A DNA stretch of 64,000 bases, from contig CAVXOW010000006.1 of NCBI GenBank assembly GCA_963763485.1, forward strand, positions 124,001-188,000. Reading direction: 5' to 3'. The position numbers and the translations under genes were made by a program. Shown piece after piece: positions 1-7,195 of the stretch. This DNA comes from CAWCKS01 sp963763485 (GTDB lineage Bacteria > Pseudomonadota > Alphaproteobacteria > Rhizobiales > Xanthobacteraceae). The notes beneath the pieces were generated by a model. It was given only the letters and a program-made list of their open reading frames with translations, had not been told where the DNA came from and did no database searches. Each line of letters begins with the position of its first letter. The stretch's first letter is position 1.

Positions 1-1
1 A

Positions 2-1489
2 TACGCCTATCTGAACAGCTTCTACCAGTCCGGGCTCAAGAACCTGCTCGATGTTGCAGTCCTGAAGCACGTTGAGCTCGAAGGCGGCTTGAAGGTTCGC
101 GAGCGGTTCAGCAAAATTGACGAAATGCCTTTCGACTTCGAGCGGCGGCGGATGTCCGTCGTTCTCGGGCGCGATGATGGGGTTCATATCCTCATCTGCA
201 AGGGCGCCGTCGAAGAGGTCTTTGCGGCTTGCACGTCTTACGCGGTCGACGCCGAGGTCGGTCTCCTTGATTCGAGCCACCTTGCGGCAGCGGTGGAGAC
301 GACGGCGAAGCTCAACGCGGACGGGTTTCGGGTTGTTGCAGTCGCCTTCAAGGAGATACCGCCGACGCAGTCAACGTACTCCGTCGCCGACGAGACCGGC
401 CTCACCTTGCTGGGTTACATCGCGTTTCTCGATCCGCCCAAGGAGACCGCCGCCGCCGCGATTGCCACGCTGAAGGCCAGTGGCGTGCAGGTCAAGATCC
501 TGACCGGTGACAACGATATCGTCACGCGCAAGATTTGTCATGAAGTTCGCCTGCCGGTTGACCGCATCGTCCTCGGCAGCGAGATCGCGACCATGTCGCC
601 CGACGCGCTGTCTGCGCTCGCCGAGACAACGACGGTGTTCGCAAAAGTGTCGCCGTCGCAGAAGGCGGCCATCATCGATGCACTGCACAGAAGGGGAAAC
701 GTCGTCGGGTATTTGGGCGACGGCATCAATGACGGACCCGCGCTCAAGGCTGCGGATGTCGGCATATCAGTGGACAGCGCGGTCGACATTGCCAAGGAAT
801 CGGCGGACATCATCTTGCTTGAGAAGAGCCTCGCCGTGCTGGGTGATGGCGTCATCGAGGGCCGCAAGGTCTTTGGCAACATCACAAAATACATCAAGAT
901 GGGCGCAAGCTCCAATTTTGGCAACATGTTCAGCGTGCTCGGCGCCAGCATCATCCTGCCGTTTTTGCCGATGACGGCGATCCAGGTGTTGACCAACAAC
1001 CTGCTCTACGACTTCTCGCAGACCACCATCCCGACAGATAACGTTGACGCCGAATATCTGGCGGTACCCCGGCGTTGGGATATCGGCAACATCACGAAGT
1101 TCGTGTTGTGTATCGGTCCGATCAGTTCGATCTTCGACTACGTCACTTATTTCACGATGCTTTATTTCTTCAACGCGTGGCAAAATCCCGCGCTGTTTCA
1201 AACCGGCTGGTTTGTCGAGTCGCTGCTCACTCAAACGCTCATCATCCATATCATCCGGACCGCAAAGATTCCTTTGGTGGAAAGCCGAGCCAGCACGGCA
1301 CTCATAACGACGACAATTGTCATCGCCGCAATCGGGATTGCCCTTCCGTTCTCCTGGCTCGGCAACTTCCTGGGATTCGTCCCGCTGCCTCCGCGCTATT
1401 GGCTTGCGATCTGTATTATCCTCCCGAGCTATGTCGTCCTGACGCACCTTGTGAAAACGTGGTTTATTCGGCGGTTCGGGTTGAGTTGA
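2..1489 (+). CDS. mgtA: Magnesium-translocating P-type ATPase, C-terminal part (5' end outside window)
   Basis: The reading frame is open from base 2, so the start, actuator domain and phosphorylated DKTGT motif lie upstream of the window. The visible part covers the nucleotide-binding and hinge regions and the C-terminal membrane segments. TGDN lies near 502-513 and the hinge motif GDGINDGPALKAADVGIS near 718-770. The C-terminal wording (NNLLYDFSQT, then a segment with IGPISSIFDYVTYF) is typical of MgtA/MgtB (P-type IIIB) rather than calcium or heavy-metal pumps. These enzymes move Mg2+ inward across the inner membrane at the cost of ATP. The next gene starts 37 bp downstream on the same strand and may be co-transcribed. 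The frame is intact to its stop. Family assignment is confident; Mg2+ specificity is inferred from family. Confidence 0.9.
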   Translation, partial: YAYLNSFYQSGLKNLLDVAVLKHVELEGGLKVRERFSKIDEMPFDFERRRMSVVLGRDDGVHILICKGAVEEVFAACTSYAVDAEVGLLDSSHLAAAVETTAKLNADGFRVVAVAFKEIPPTQSTYSVADETGLTLLGYIAFLDPPKETAAAAIATLKASGVQVKILTGDNDIVTRKICHEVRLPVDRIVLGSEIATMSPDALSALAETTTVFAKVSPSQKAAIIDALHRRGNVVGYLGDGINDGPALKAADVGISVDSAVDIAKESADIILLEKSLAVLGDGVIEGRKVFGNITKYIKMGASSNFGNMFSVLGASIILPFLPMTAIQVLTNNLLYDFSQTTIPTDNVDAEYLAVPRRWDIGNITKFVLCIGPISSIFDYVTYFTMLYFFNAWQNPALFQTGWFVESLLTQTLIIHIIRTAKIPLVESRASTALITTTIVIAAIGIALPFSWLGNFLGFVPLPPRYWLAICIILPSYVVLTHLVKTWFIRRFGLS

Positions 1490-1526
1490 AGACTTGTGTT
1501 GCCGTTGTTTCGAGACAAAATAGATC

Positions 1527-2675
1527 ATGTCGCGCAAGCCCTACCTCGCCCCGGACGAGAAACGCCTGCTCTCGCGCTTCTGGCAAAGCGCGTCCGGGTT
1601 TTGGCGCGGTCCAGCTGCATGGCGCGCCTGGCTGCTGATTGCATTGCTGATCGTCACCGTGGTTCTGCAGTTGCTCACCCAGTACCGGTTGAATTTCTGG
1701 AGTCGTGATTTCTTCAATGCGCTGGCGCGGAAAGACTCGACCGAGCTCTGGAGGCAGGCGCTGCTATTGGTGCCGATTGCCGCAGCAAGCTTGACGCTCG
1801 CCCTCGTCTCGGTTTGGGGTCGCATGACCACGCAGCGCAATTGGCGCGAATGGCTGACTAATCACCTTTATGACTATTGGTTGGGAAAGGATCACTATGC
1901 CCGGCTGAGGTTTGTGGCCGGCGAGCATCAAACTCCCGAGTATCGGATCGCCGAGGATGCCAGGATCGCAACCGATCTTCCCGTCGACCTCACGCTCGGA
2001 CTGTTCTCGTCGTGCCTTACCGCGATCACGTTTATTGGGGTCCTCTGGAGCGTCGGTGACAGCTTCGCGTTTGACGCCTTCGGTCTGACCGTGACCATTC
2101 CCGGATATCTGGTGTTATCGGTGGTGGCGTATTCCGTGATGATTACCGTGGCGATGATGTTCGTCGCTCGCCATCTGACTCACATCATGCAAGAGAGCCA
2201 GCGCACCGAGGCGGAGCTGAGATCAATAGGAACCCATTTGCGCGAGAGCGGGGAAGGAATTTCGCCGCCAGACGGCAGGAAGGATGGGCGCCGGACAATC
2301 GGAGTGGCGCTGAAGGCGGTGATTGAAATGTGGCGGCTATACCTTTGGCAGCTGATGCGAATGACCGTCGTCACGCACACCAACACCCTGTTGACGCCGT
2401 TTATTGCGCTGCTTCTCTGTACGCCGAAATTTCTTGCGGGCACGATGAGCTTGGGAGAGGTCGTGCAGGCCGCCGCGGCGTTTGTTGTGGTCCAGGGCGC
2501 ATTCAACTGGATCACAGATAATTATAACCTTATTGCGCAGTGGATGTCGTCGGCCAACCGCGTGGCGTCTCTGCTTCTCGCGCTCGATCAGATCGATGGG
2601 CCGGACGTGGCAACAAGCCCCGCGGTGACCAAGGGTGATGAGTATCCGCAAGCGAGCACGCTCAGGGTGGATTAG
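1527..2675 (+). CDS. YddA/SbmA-like ABC transporter membrane domain lacking its ATPase domain
   Basis: The 382-residue protein has the N-terminal membrane domain of the ABC_membrane_2 (SbmA/BacA, YddA) family: a charged start, several hydrophobic segments and the family wording LNFWSRDFFNAL and WREWLTNHLYDYWL. Full-length YddA-type proteins run to about 550-600 residues because a nucleotide-binding domain follows. Here the protein stops at STLRVD, about where that domain should begin, and no Walker A or LSGGQ motif follows in any frame before the opposing gene. It resembles a truncated two-domain exporter more than a true SbmA, which naturally lacks the ATPase. The 3' end overlaps the opposing regulator gene by 14 bp. 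No strong Shine-Dalgarno is visible before the ATG. Transported substrate unknown; function doubtful unless an ATPase is supplied elsewhere. Confidence 0.75.
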   Translation: MSRKPYLAPDEKRLLSRFWQSASGFWRGPAAWRAWLLIALLIVTVVLQLLTQYRLNFWSRDFFNALARKDSTELWRQALLLVPIAAASLTLALVSVWGRMTTQRNWREWLTNHLYDYWLGKDHYARLRFVAGEHQTPEYRIAEDARIATDLPVDLTLGLFSSCLTAITFIGVLWSVGDSFAFDAFGLTVTIPGYLVLSVVAYSVMITVAMMFVARHLTHIMQESQRTEAELRSIGTHLRESGEGISPPDGRKDGRRTIGVALKAVIEMWRLYLWQLMRMTVVTHTNTLLTPFIALLLCTPKFLAGTMSLGEVVQAAAAFVVVQGAFNWITDNYNLIAQWMSSANRVASLLLALDQIDGPDVATSPAVTKGDEYPQASTLRVD

Positions 2676-3432
2676 CTACTTTCGATTTCTGTCGGCGTGG
2701 CGCCTTGCGTTTCGGCGGCTCGCCAAGCAGACGATCAAACTCCTTTTTTGAAACGCCGTAGCATTCGCAGGAGCGGCGCATCAGCGCACTGCGATCGAGC
2801 ATCGTGACATTGCCTCGGCTGTAGCGGATGAGCCCGGCGCGCTGCAGAGCGCCCGCCGCTGCCGTCACGCCGGTTCGCTGTACCCCTAGCATCATGGCCA
2901 GAAATTCCTGCGTCAGCAAAAACTCATCTGCCTGCATGCGGTCATGCGTCATCAGCAGCCAGCGGCAGCATCGCTGCTCCAGGGAATGAAAGTGATTGCA
3001 CGCCGCAGATTGAGCAACCTGATTGAAGAAGGCGTGAGTATAGCGAAGCATGACCGTTCGCATCGAGGCGCTTCGCGCCAGTTCTTTGTTGAACAGGGTC
3101 GCCTTCATTCTCAGGCCGGAACCGGGTACCTGGACGTAAACGCTGGTGGGCGCCCTGTCGTCGCCCAATAAGAGGGGCAGCCCCACCACGCCCTCGTTGC
3201 CGATCGTTCCGACCTCGGCCGCATCGCCGTTGGCCATGGTGTTCACCAGGGAGCCGACGCCAGTCTCGATGAAATAGACAAATCCGATACGCTTGTTGGC
3301 GCTATAGAGGGACTGCCTGTATTCCAGCGGAATGGGCTGCAGGTGCCGGCGGAGCCGCTCGTAATCCCTGCGCGGCAGCAAACCCAGCAACCTGTTGCGG
3401 GGCTGAATTCCAGTTTTGCGGATAATCGCCAC
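2662..3432 (-). CDS. Crp/Fnr-family transcriptional regulator
   Basis: A cyclic-nucleotide-binding-like beta-roll fills the N-terminal half (YFIETGVGSLVNTMANGDAAEVGTIG split over strands), followed by a dimerisation helix and a winged helix-turn-helix at about residues 170-215 (LTQEFLAMMLGVQRTGVTAA). I chose the GTG at 3432 because GGAGG (3446-3442) lies 9 nt upstream and family members begin close to this RKTGIQPRN segment; an ATG at 3612 would add 60 non-conserved residues. There is no N-terminal cysteine cluster, so this is not an Fe-S FNR. Aligned with CRP, the recognition helix keeps Arg180 (QRTGV) but lacks Glu181 and Arg185, so the DNA half-site should differ from TGTGA. It belongs to a subfamily that is abundant in Bradyrhizobium with mostly unknown targets. 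A TGTC-N8-GACA palindrome lies about 190 bp upstream, so self-control is possible. Confidence 0.85.
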   Translation of the reverse strand: MAIIRKTGIQPRNRLLGLLPRRDYERLRRHLQPIPLEYRQSLYSANKRIGFVYFIETGVGSLVNTMANGDAAEVGTIGNEGVVGLPLLLGDDRAPTSVYVQVPGSGLRMKATLFNKELARSASMRTVMLRYTHAFFNQVAQSAACNHFHSLEQRCCRWLLMTHDRMQADEFLLTQEFLAMMLGVQRTGVTAAAGALQRAGLIRYSRGNVTMLDRSALMRRSCECYGVSKKEFDRLLGEPPKRKAPRRQKSKVANPP

Positions 3433-3618
3433 TTCACCTGTCCTCCGGACACGGTCCGAGATTTCCTCGGATTGCGATGCCACCTGGCACCTGTCTCGAT
3501 TGCCGGGCCATCCGCGGTCCCCGCGTCCGCAACCAAGGTTGGTTATCGTCACAACCTGGTGATCCGGCGCTAATCGCATACAAACGCTGCTCCCTTCCGG
3601 AAACTGATACAAGGCTTA

Positions 3619-3634
3619 TGTCCTGTATCCGACA
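3619..3634. promoter_or_regulatory. 16-bp palindromic operator candidate, copy A
   Basis: The sequence TGTCCTGTATCCGACA has TGTC and GACA arms separated by 8 bp. It differs from the copies at 3832 and 5817 only in the centre. It lies in the 500-bp divergent region between the Crp/Fnr gene and the sensor kinase gene. Length and outer TGT/ACA bases match the geometry of Crp-family sites. The binding protein is unknown. Confidence 0.5.
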
Positions 3635-3831
3635 TTCTCCTCGACTCCTCCGACATGAAGCGTACGGTGGTTTGGGTCGATGCGCAGCCGGTAGCGGCCG
3701 CGCACGGATAATCGATAAACTTGTATCTTTGACCAGTGCGGGCGAGTGCAAAGTTTCGCCCGGCGCCCTTATCGGCGTCGAAACACCATGTTATGCGCCG
3801 GACGCGCTCGGCGACTTAAATCGGACGCCAA

Positions 3832-3847
3832 TGTCCGATATCCGACA
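3832..3847. promoter_or_regulatory. 16-bp palindromic operator candidate, copy B
   Basis: The sequence is TGTCCGATATCCGACA. It is the exact reverse complement of the copy at 5817-5832, nearly 2 kb away. Its right end is 3 bp from a perfect FixK/FNR box at 3851, and both precede the sensor kinase gene. Two such arrangements argue against chance. Confidence 0.6.
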
Positions 3848-3850
3848 CAG

Positions 3851-3864
3851 TTGATGTGCATCAA
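3851..3864. promoter_or_regulatory. FixK/FNR-type box upstream of the sensor kinase
   Basis: TTGATGTGCATCAA is a perfect palindrome fitting the FNR/FixK consensus TTGAT-N4-ATCAA. It is centred about 82 bp before the proposed ATG at 3940, so a class II arrangement (centre near -41) would put transcription start near 3899. This suggests induction at low oxygen by FixK or FnrN. The regulator gene itself is not identified here. Confidence 0.75.
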
Positions 3865-3939
3865 TGTTGTCGTATCACCCGCGCATCAGGTTGCCGGGTG
3901 GACGGAACATCATCCGCGATGGCCCGGGGGGCTCGCGAT

Positions 3940-4737
3940 ATGACCCAGCAGTATTCATTGCAAAGCGCCGACATGCCGGTGGATGATTTCATCGAGAGTC
4001 CGGCGCGTCGCACGGTAGCCAGCTACGAACGCGAACTGGAATTGCGCAGCAGCACAGAGCGAAGGCTGCGAGATGCGCTCGCCCGCGAAGAACTCCTGCT
4101 TCGTCAAAAAGATGCACTGATCCAGCAACAGCAGCTCTTGAACAAGGAATCTGATCATAGGCTGCTGAATGGCATGCAGATGATCGTCAGTCTGCTTTCC
4201 CTGCAAAGCCGGGCAGCATCGAATGCCGAGGTGGCCCTGCCATTGGCTTCCGCAGCCAGCCGTGTGTCGATGATCGCGATTGTTCACAGGCGGCTTCATC
4301 ATCTGGACGGCATTCGGCACGTCGCACTGAAGCAATATCTCGAGGGGCTGTGTCGCGATTTCTCGGCGATGTTGTCTTTGGATGAGATTACGGACAGAGT
4401 TGTTGCGGTCGAAGGCATCGAGGCCGACATGCCGACCGCCGTCGCCATTCCGCTCGCCTTCATTGTCAGCGAGTTGATCACGAACGCTGCAAAATACGGC
4501 ACGGGTCGGATCACCGTAAAGCTGGAGCAGACCAGTTCCGGACCGGACTATGCGGTGTCGGTCTCAAACGACGGCTCGGTTCTTCCGGAAGGGTATGACC
4601 CTTCCGCCAGCGCGGGGCTGGGAATGAGGATTATCGGATCTTTTGTCAGACAGATCGGTGGCGAGCTGCGGATCGGTCGAAGTGACCGTGACCAGGGTAC
4701 GCGGTTTAGCGTGTTGTTTTCCGTCGCGGAAAAATAA
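3940..4737 (+). CDS. Soluble sensor histidine kinase, HisKA_2 family
   Basis: The 265-residue protein has no membrane segment. Residues about 25-70 form a charged, Gln-rich coiled coil (LIQQQQLLNKESD) leading into a HisKA_2 phospho-acceptor box ESDHRLLNGMQMIVSLLSLQ, with His about residue 73. A HATPase domain follows, with the N box SELITNAAKYG and G box SAGLGMRIIGSFVRQ. Kinases of this type usually carry an N-terminal PAS, GAF or receiver domain; only the linker is present, so the signal may arrive through a partner. The ATG at 3940 is preceded by a G-rich stretch; an ATG at 3919 is possible. The promoter carries a FixK-like box and the 16-bp palindrome. No response regulator lies next to it. 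Confidence 0.85.
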   Translation: MTQQYSLQSADMPVDDFIESPARRTVASYERELELRSSTERRLRDALAREELLLRQKDALIQQQQLLNKESDHRLLNGMQMIVSLLSLQSRAASNAEVALPLASAASRVSMIAIVHRRLHHLDGIRHVALKQYLEGLCRDFSAMLSLDEITDRVVAVEGIEADMPTAVAIPLAFIVSELITNAAKYGTGRITVKLEQTSSGPDYAVSVSNDGSVLPEGYDPSASAGLGMRIIGSFVRQIGGELRIGRSDRDQGTRFSVLFSVAEK

Positions 4738-4968
4738 AAGCAGCTCTGGATGACGGGTTGAATCGCGACCTGTCTCGTCATTGGCGCGATGGATGATTAA
4801 AGTAGGAGGTTATTGCGCCTTCGCGCTTGATCGGGGCTCTGATCATTTGCGCAGCAATGCTCCGCCGTTCCCGACCTCCGAATTCGCCGTGTCACTTCAC
4901 CAGAGCCAATTTGTCGCCGGCGCGTCAGCGACTTCACGGCATTTGACAAAAGCGAGCGACTGAAACTT
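4738..4968. other. Intergenic region, no supported gene
   Basis: This stretch lies between the convergent sensor kinase and hsp20 genes. A 60-codon frame at 4781-4963 lacks any recognisable family feature and I do not accept it. Nothing else stands out apart from the hairpin that follows. Confidence 0.5.
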
Positions 4969-5004
4969 GGAGACCGGAACTGGCGCTAACCAATTCCGGT
5001 CTCC
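4969..5004. terminator. Strong hairpin after hsp20
   Basis: Left arm 4969-4983 (GGAGACCGGAACTGG) and right arm 4990-5004 (CCAATTCCGGTCTCC) pair at 14 of 15 positions around a 6-nt loop. It begins 27 bp past the hsp20 stop. On the minus strand only a short T run follows, so termination may be weak or the hairpin may stabilise the 3' end. Confidence 0.6.
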
Positions 5005-5031
5005 GGGCGTCGTTGCGACAAACGCCCAGGA

Positions 5032-5550
5032 TCAAGCGGCCTTGCTCGGTGCAGCGGGTTTGCCCGGCGCAGGGCCCGCACTCGGTGCAGGACCGGTCTT
5101 GATGTCGATTGTCTTGGTGGTCTTTACGGCCTTGGTGGGCTTCTTGATCGTGAGATGCAGCACGCCCTTGTCGAAATGAGCTTCGACAGCGCCGTCTTCC
5201 GGCTCGAAAGGCAAGGACATCGATCGGTAGAAGGAGCCGTAGCTCCGCTCCTCGACGTGCCAGTCCTTTTCTTCCTTCGTGCTCTCCGCCTTCTTCTCGC
5301 CGGAAATGACCAGCTGGTTGTCGTCGACGCTGACCTTGATGTCTTTCTCGTCCACGCCGGGAAGCTCGGCCGTCACTTCGAACGCATCCTTCGTTTCTGC
5401 CACGCTGATCGCCGGCGCGCCGGCTCCAATGTCGGCAGACGACGCATTCTGGTCGAAAGCACGAAGCGCGTTTTCCATCTCGCGTCGCATGGCTCGGAAC
5501 GGGTCTGACACCAGCTCCTGGCTCGCAGTCCACAATCTCGGAAGTGCCAT
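5032..5550 (-). CDS. Small heat-shock protein, Hsp20/alpha-crystallin family
   Basis: The 172-residue protein is an ATP-independent holdase. The alpha-crystallin domain spans about residues 45-140: it opens with VAETKDAFEVTAELPGVDEK, continues with VISGEKKAES and HVEERSYGSFYRSMSLPFEP, and closes with the A-x-x-x-x-GVLHLTIKK signature. The C-terminal tail is rich in Ala, Pro and Lys (SAGPAPGKPAAPSKAA), longer than usual, and lacks a clear I-x-I anchor except near TIDIK. The ATG start fits the family opening and is preceded by GGAGTGAAC-like bases. A TTGA-N6-TCAA box is centred 96 bp upstream of the start, so low-oxygen control by FixK is plausible. Part of the stress block with the sensor kinase, VIT and PPK2. 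Confidence 0.93.
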   Translation of the reverse strand: MALPRLWTASQELVSDPFRAMRREMENALRAFDQNASSADIGAGAPAISVAETKDAFEVTAELPGVDEKDIKVSVDDNQLVISGEKKAESTKEEKDWHVEERSYGSFYRSMSLPFEPEDGAVEAHFDKGVLHLTIKKPTKAVKTTKTIDIKTGPAPSAGPAPGKPAAPSKAA

Positions 5551-5639
5551 CTGTTCACTCCTTCACAGGCTAGTGGAAATGTTCAAAAGGCAGATCGCCC
5601 TTTGCTTTTTCACGCTCAGCTTTCTTGGCCCTGTCGGCC

Positions 5640-5653
5640 TTGATCTAACTCAA
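5640..5653. promoter_or_regulatory. FixK/FNR-type box upstream of hsp20
   Basis: TTGATCTAACTCAA fits TTGA-N6-TCAA. Its centre is about 96 bp before the hsp20 start. A centre at -41 would give a leader of about 55 nt. Confidence 0.7.
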
Positions 5654-5816
5654 GATCGCCGAATACTTCGAGGCAGTGAAAATTTGAGTTCCCTGTGAAG
5701 CTTCTGCTTCTTGAAAAGCCTGATCGGGCGGGAAAGTGAGGCTAGCGCACGAAGAAGCGCGCGTTCCAACGACGTCCGTCGTCCAAGCGCATCGACGCGC
5801 ATGAGTGGCGGCACAA

Positions 5817-5832
5817 TGTCGGATATCGGACA
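5817..5832. promoter_or_regulatory. 16-bp palindromic operator candidate, copy C
   Basis: TGTCGGATATCGGACA is the reverse complement of copy B. The flanks extend the symmetry (AA before, TT after). It sits 4 bp from the FixK-like box at 5837, as copy B sits 3 bp from its box. Confidence 0.6.
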
Positions 5833-5836
5833 TTGG

Positions 5837-5850
5837 TTGATCCATCTCAA
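5837..5850. promoter_or_regulatory. FixK/FNR-type box upstream of the 5901 small gene
   Basis: TTGATCCATCTCAA fits TTGA-N6-TCAA. Its centre is about 57 bp before the CTG at 5901 proposed as the start of the next small gene. Confidence 0.65.
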
Positions 5851-5900
5851 CAGCGCTACAGGATCACCTGATAAGTTCTGTTGCCTTAGGGGGCGGTATC

Positions 5901-6046
5901 CTGAATCGCAACGCGTTCTATCTCACCATCGCTGCTCTCGCTGTCGCCCTTGCAGTCATGGTCTATCGATTTATCAGGAGCGGCAAGCGGCGTCCGGCAT
6001 TGATATCAACATTAGCAAGAGCGGTATTTCGATCGAGAAGAAGTAG
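5901..6046 (+). pseudogene. Small single-pass membrane protein, frameshifted
   Basis: One frame starting at a CTG (5901, with AGGGGGCGG just upstream) reads NRNAFYLTIAALAVALAVMV then YRF, a typical single membrane helix. At about 5966-5972 the sense continues in another frame as YQERQAASGIDINI followed by SKSGISIEKK and a stop at 6046. Adding one T to the TTT run joins both into RFYQERQ, giving a protein of about 48 residues. Small proteins with this layout (one helix, then a YQERQ...I-I-I tail) recur in Bradyrhizobium genomes to my recollection; function unknown. The CTG start is unusual and might be a mutated or miscalled ATG. The promoter carries the paired palindrome and FixK box, so the gene probably belongs to the same regulon. 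Either a real pseudogene or a one-base sequencing error. Confidence 0.6.
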
Positions 6047-6169
6047 GCGCGCGTATCCTCGAATGTTGCGGCTGATGCGAAGCCGGCGGAAAGTGTGCTT
6101 TGGGGGCTTCCCGGTTGGACCGCGGGGAGAGCTCGCTATTCGGTCAGGTCCAGTCAACGGAGATAGATT

Positions 6170-6334
6170 ATGTCACTCGGGCTCATCCTCGTCATTCTTC
6201 TTATTATCTTCCTCGCTGGCGGCTTTAGCGGCCGGTTCGGCGGCTATGGCTATGGCTATGGTCACGGCGGCATGGGTATCCTCGGCGTTGTCCTGATTAT
6301 CCTTATCGTTCTTTTGGTGCTCGGGCGGATTTGA
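6170..6334 (+). CDS. Small Gly/Tyr-rich two-helix membrane protein (DUF3309-like)
   Basis: This 54-residue frame starts at ATG 6170 with a CGGAGAT ribosome site 8 bp upstream. It has a hydrophobic helix (LILVILLIIFLAGG), a short glycine/tyrosine loop (GYGYGYGHGG) and a second hydrophobic helix ending in VLGRI. The two-helix layout and the final LGRI are typical of the DUF3309 group of tiny inner-membrane proteins, often found near stress genes in rhizobia. Function unknown. It lies between the frameshifted small gene and the VIT transporter, on the same strand, and may share their transcription. Confidence 0.75.
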   Translation: MSLGLILVILLIIFLAGGFSGRFGGYGYGYGHGGMGILGVVLIILIVLLVLGRI

Positions 6335-6417
6335 TCCGAGCGGCCGATGCCGCACACTTCCGTATGCGTCCGAAAAATCACCGCAGATCATGAAGCTGCA
6401 GGCTTCAGGAGAAGAAG

Positions 6418-7118
6418 GTGAGCCGTCTTCGTCAGCATCCGGAGAGCCATCTGGTCGGCCGCATCGGCTGGCTGCGAGCGGCCGTGCTCGGGGCCAACGA
6501 CGGCATTATTTCAACGGCAAGCCTGATCGTCGGCGTTGCCGCCGCCGCCGCGACGCGAAACGATGTCTTGATCGCGGGCGTCGCCGGACTGGTGGCCGGC
6601 GCCATGTCGATGGCCGCCGGCGAATATGTGTCGGTCAGCTCGCAGTCCGACACCGAGCAGGCCGATCTCGCGCGCGAGCGCAAGGAACTGCGCGACAGCC
6701 CGGAGTTTGAACTCGACGAGCTCGCCGAAATCTATGTTCAGCGCGGCGTCGAACGGCCGCTTGCGCGGCAGGTTGCCCAGCAGCTGATGGCGAAAGATGC
6801 CTTGACCGCCCACGCGCGCGATGAGCTTGGCATTTCGGAAATCACGACCGCGCGGCCCATTCAGGCCGCACTCGCATCGGCCGCGATGTTTTCTATCGGT
6901 GCGGCGATGCCGCTGCTTATGGTCGTCGTCTCGCCGGTCAACACCCTCGTTCCCATCGTATCCGGAGCGTCGTTGGCGTTCCTCGCTCTTCTTGGCGCCA
7001 TCGGGGCAAAGGCAGGCGGCGCAAATATCTTGCGCGCCACCATCCGGGTGACTTTCTGGGTGCCTTGGCCCTGCTGTTCACCGCCGGCATCGGCCGGCTG
7101 TTTGGAACGGTGATCTGA
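6418..7118 (+). CDS. VIT1/CCC1-family iron/manganese transporter, frameshifted near the 3' end
   Basis: Translation probably starts at GTG 6418, behind AGGAGA. The N-terminal RIGWLRAAVLGANDGIISTA and the AGAMSMAAGEYVSVSSQ segment are hallmarks of the VIT family, which exports Fe2+/Mn2+ from the cytoplasm. A charged cytosolic helical insert (about residues 75-140) separates the first two from the last helices. In the given frame the end turns into VTFWVPWPCCSPPASAGCLER with a stop at 7113. Restoring one G after TTCTGGG (about 7055-7062) gives FWGALALLFTAGIGRLFGTVI with a stop at 7116-7118. The second VIT gene at the right edge of the window reads FWGALAMALTAGIGRIFGTTV, supporting the repair. 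About 233 residues when corrected. Confidence 0.85.
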
Positions 7119-7195
7119 CGATCGAGACGGCGCCTATGGTCAGCCGCGACCGCCGCCAGTCGACGAAACGGGGATTTAGTCGCATCGAGGTAAAA

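Noticed and set aside
4781..4963. 60-codon frame between the sensor kinase and hsp20
   Set aside because: GTAGGAGG lies inside it and not before its ATG, and the translation is not protein-like.
5640..5653. Reading the boxes near 5640 and 5837 as sigma-54 or heat-shock promoters
   Set aside because: Neither GG-N10-GC nor a CIRCE-type repeat is present; TTGA-N6-TCAA fits FixK/FNR better.
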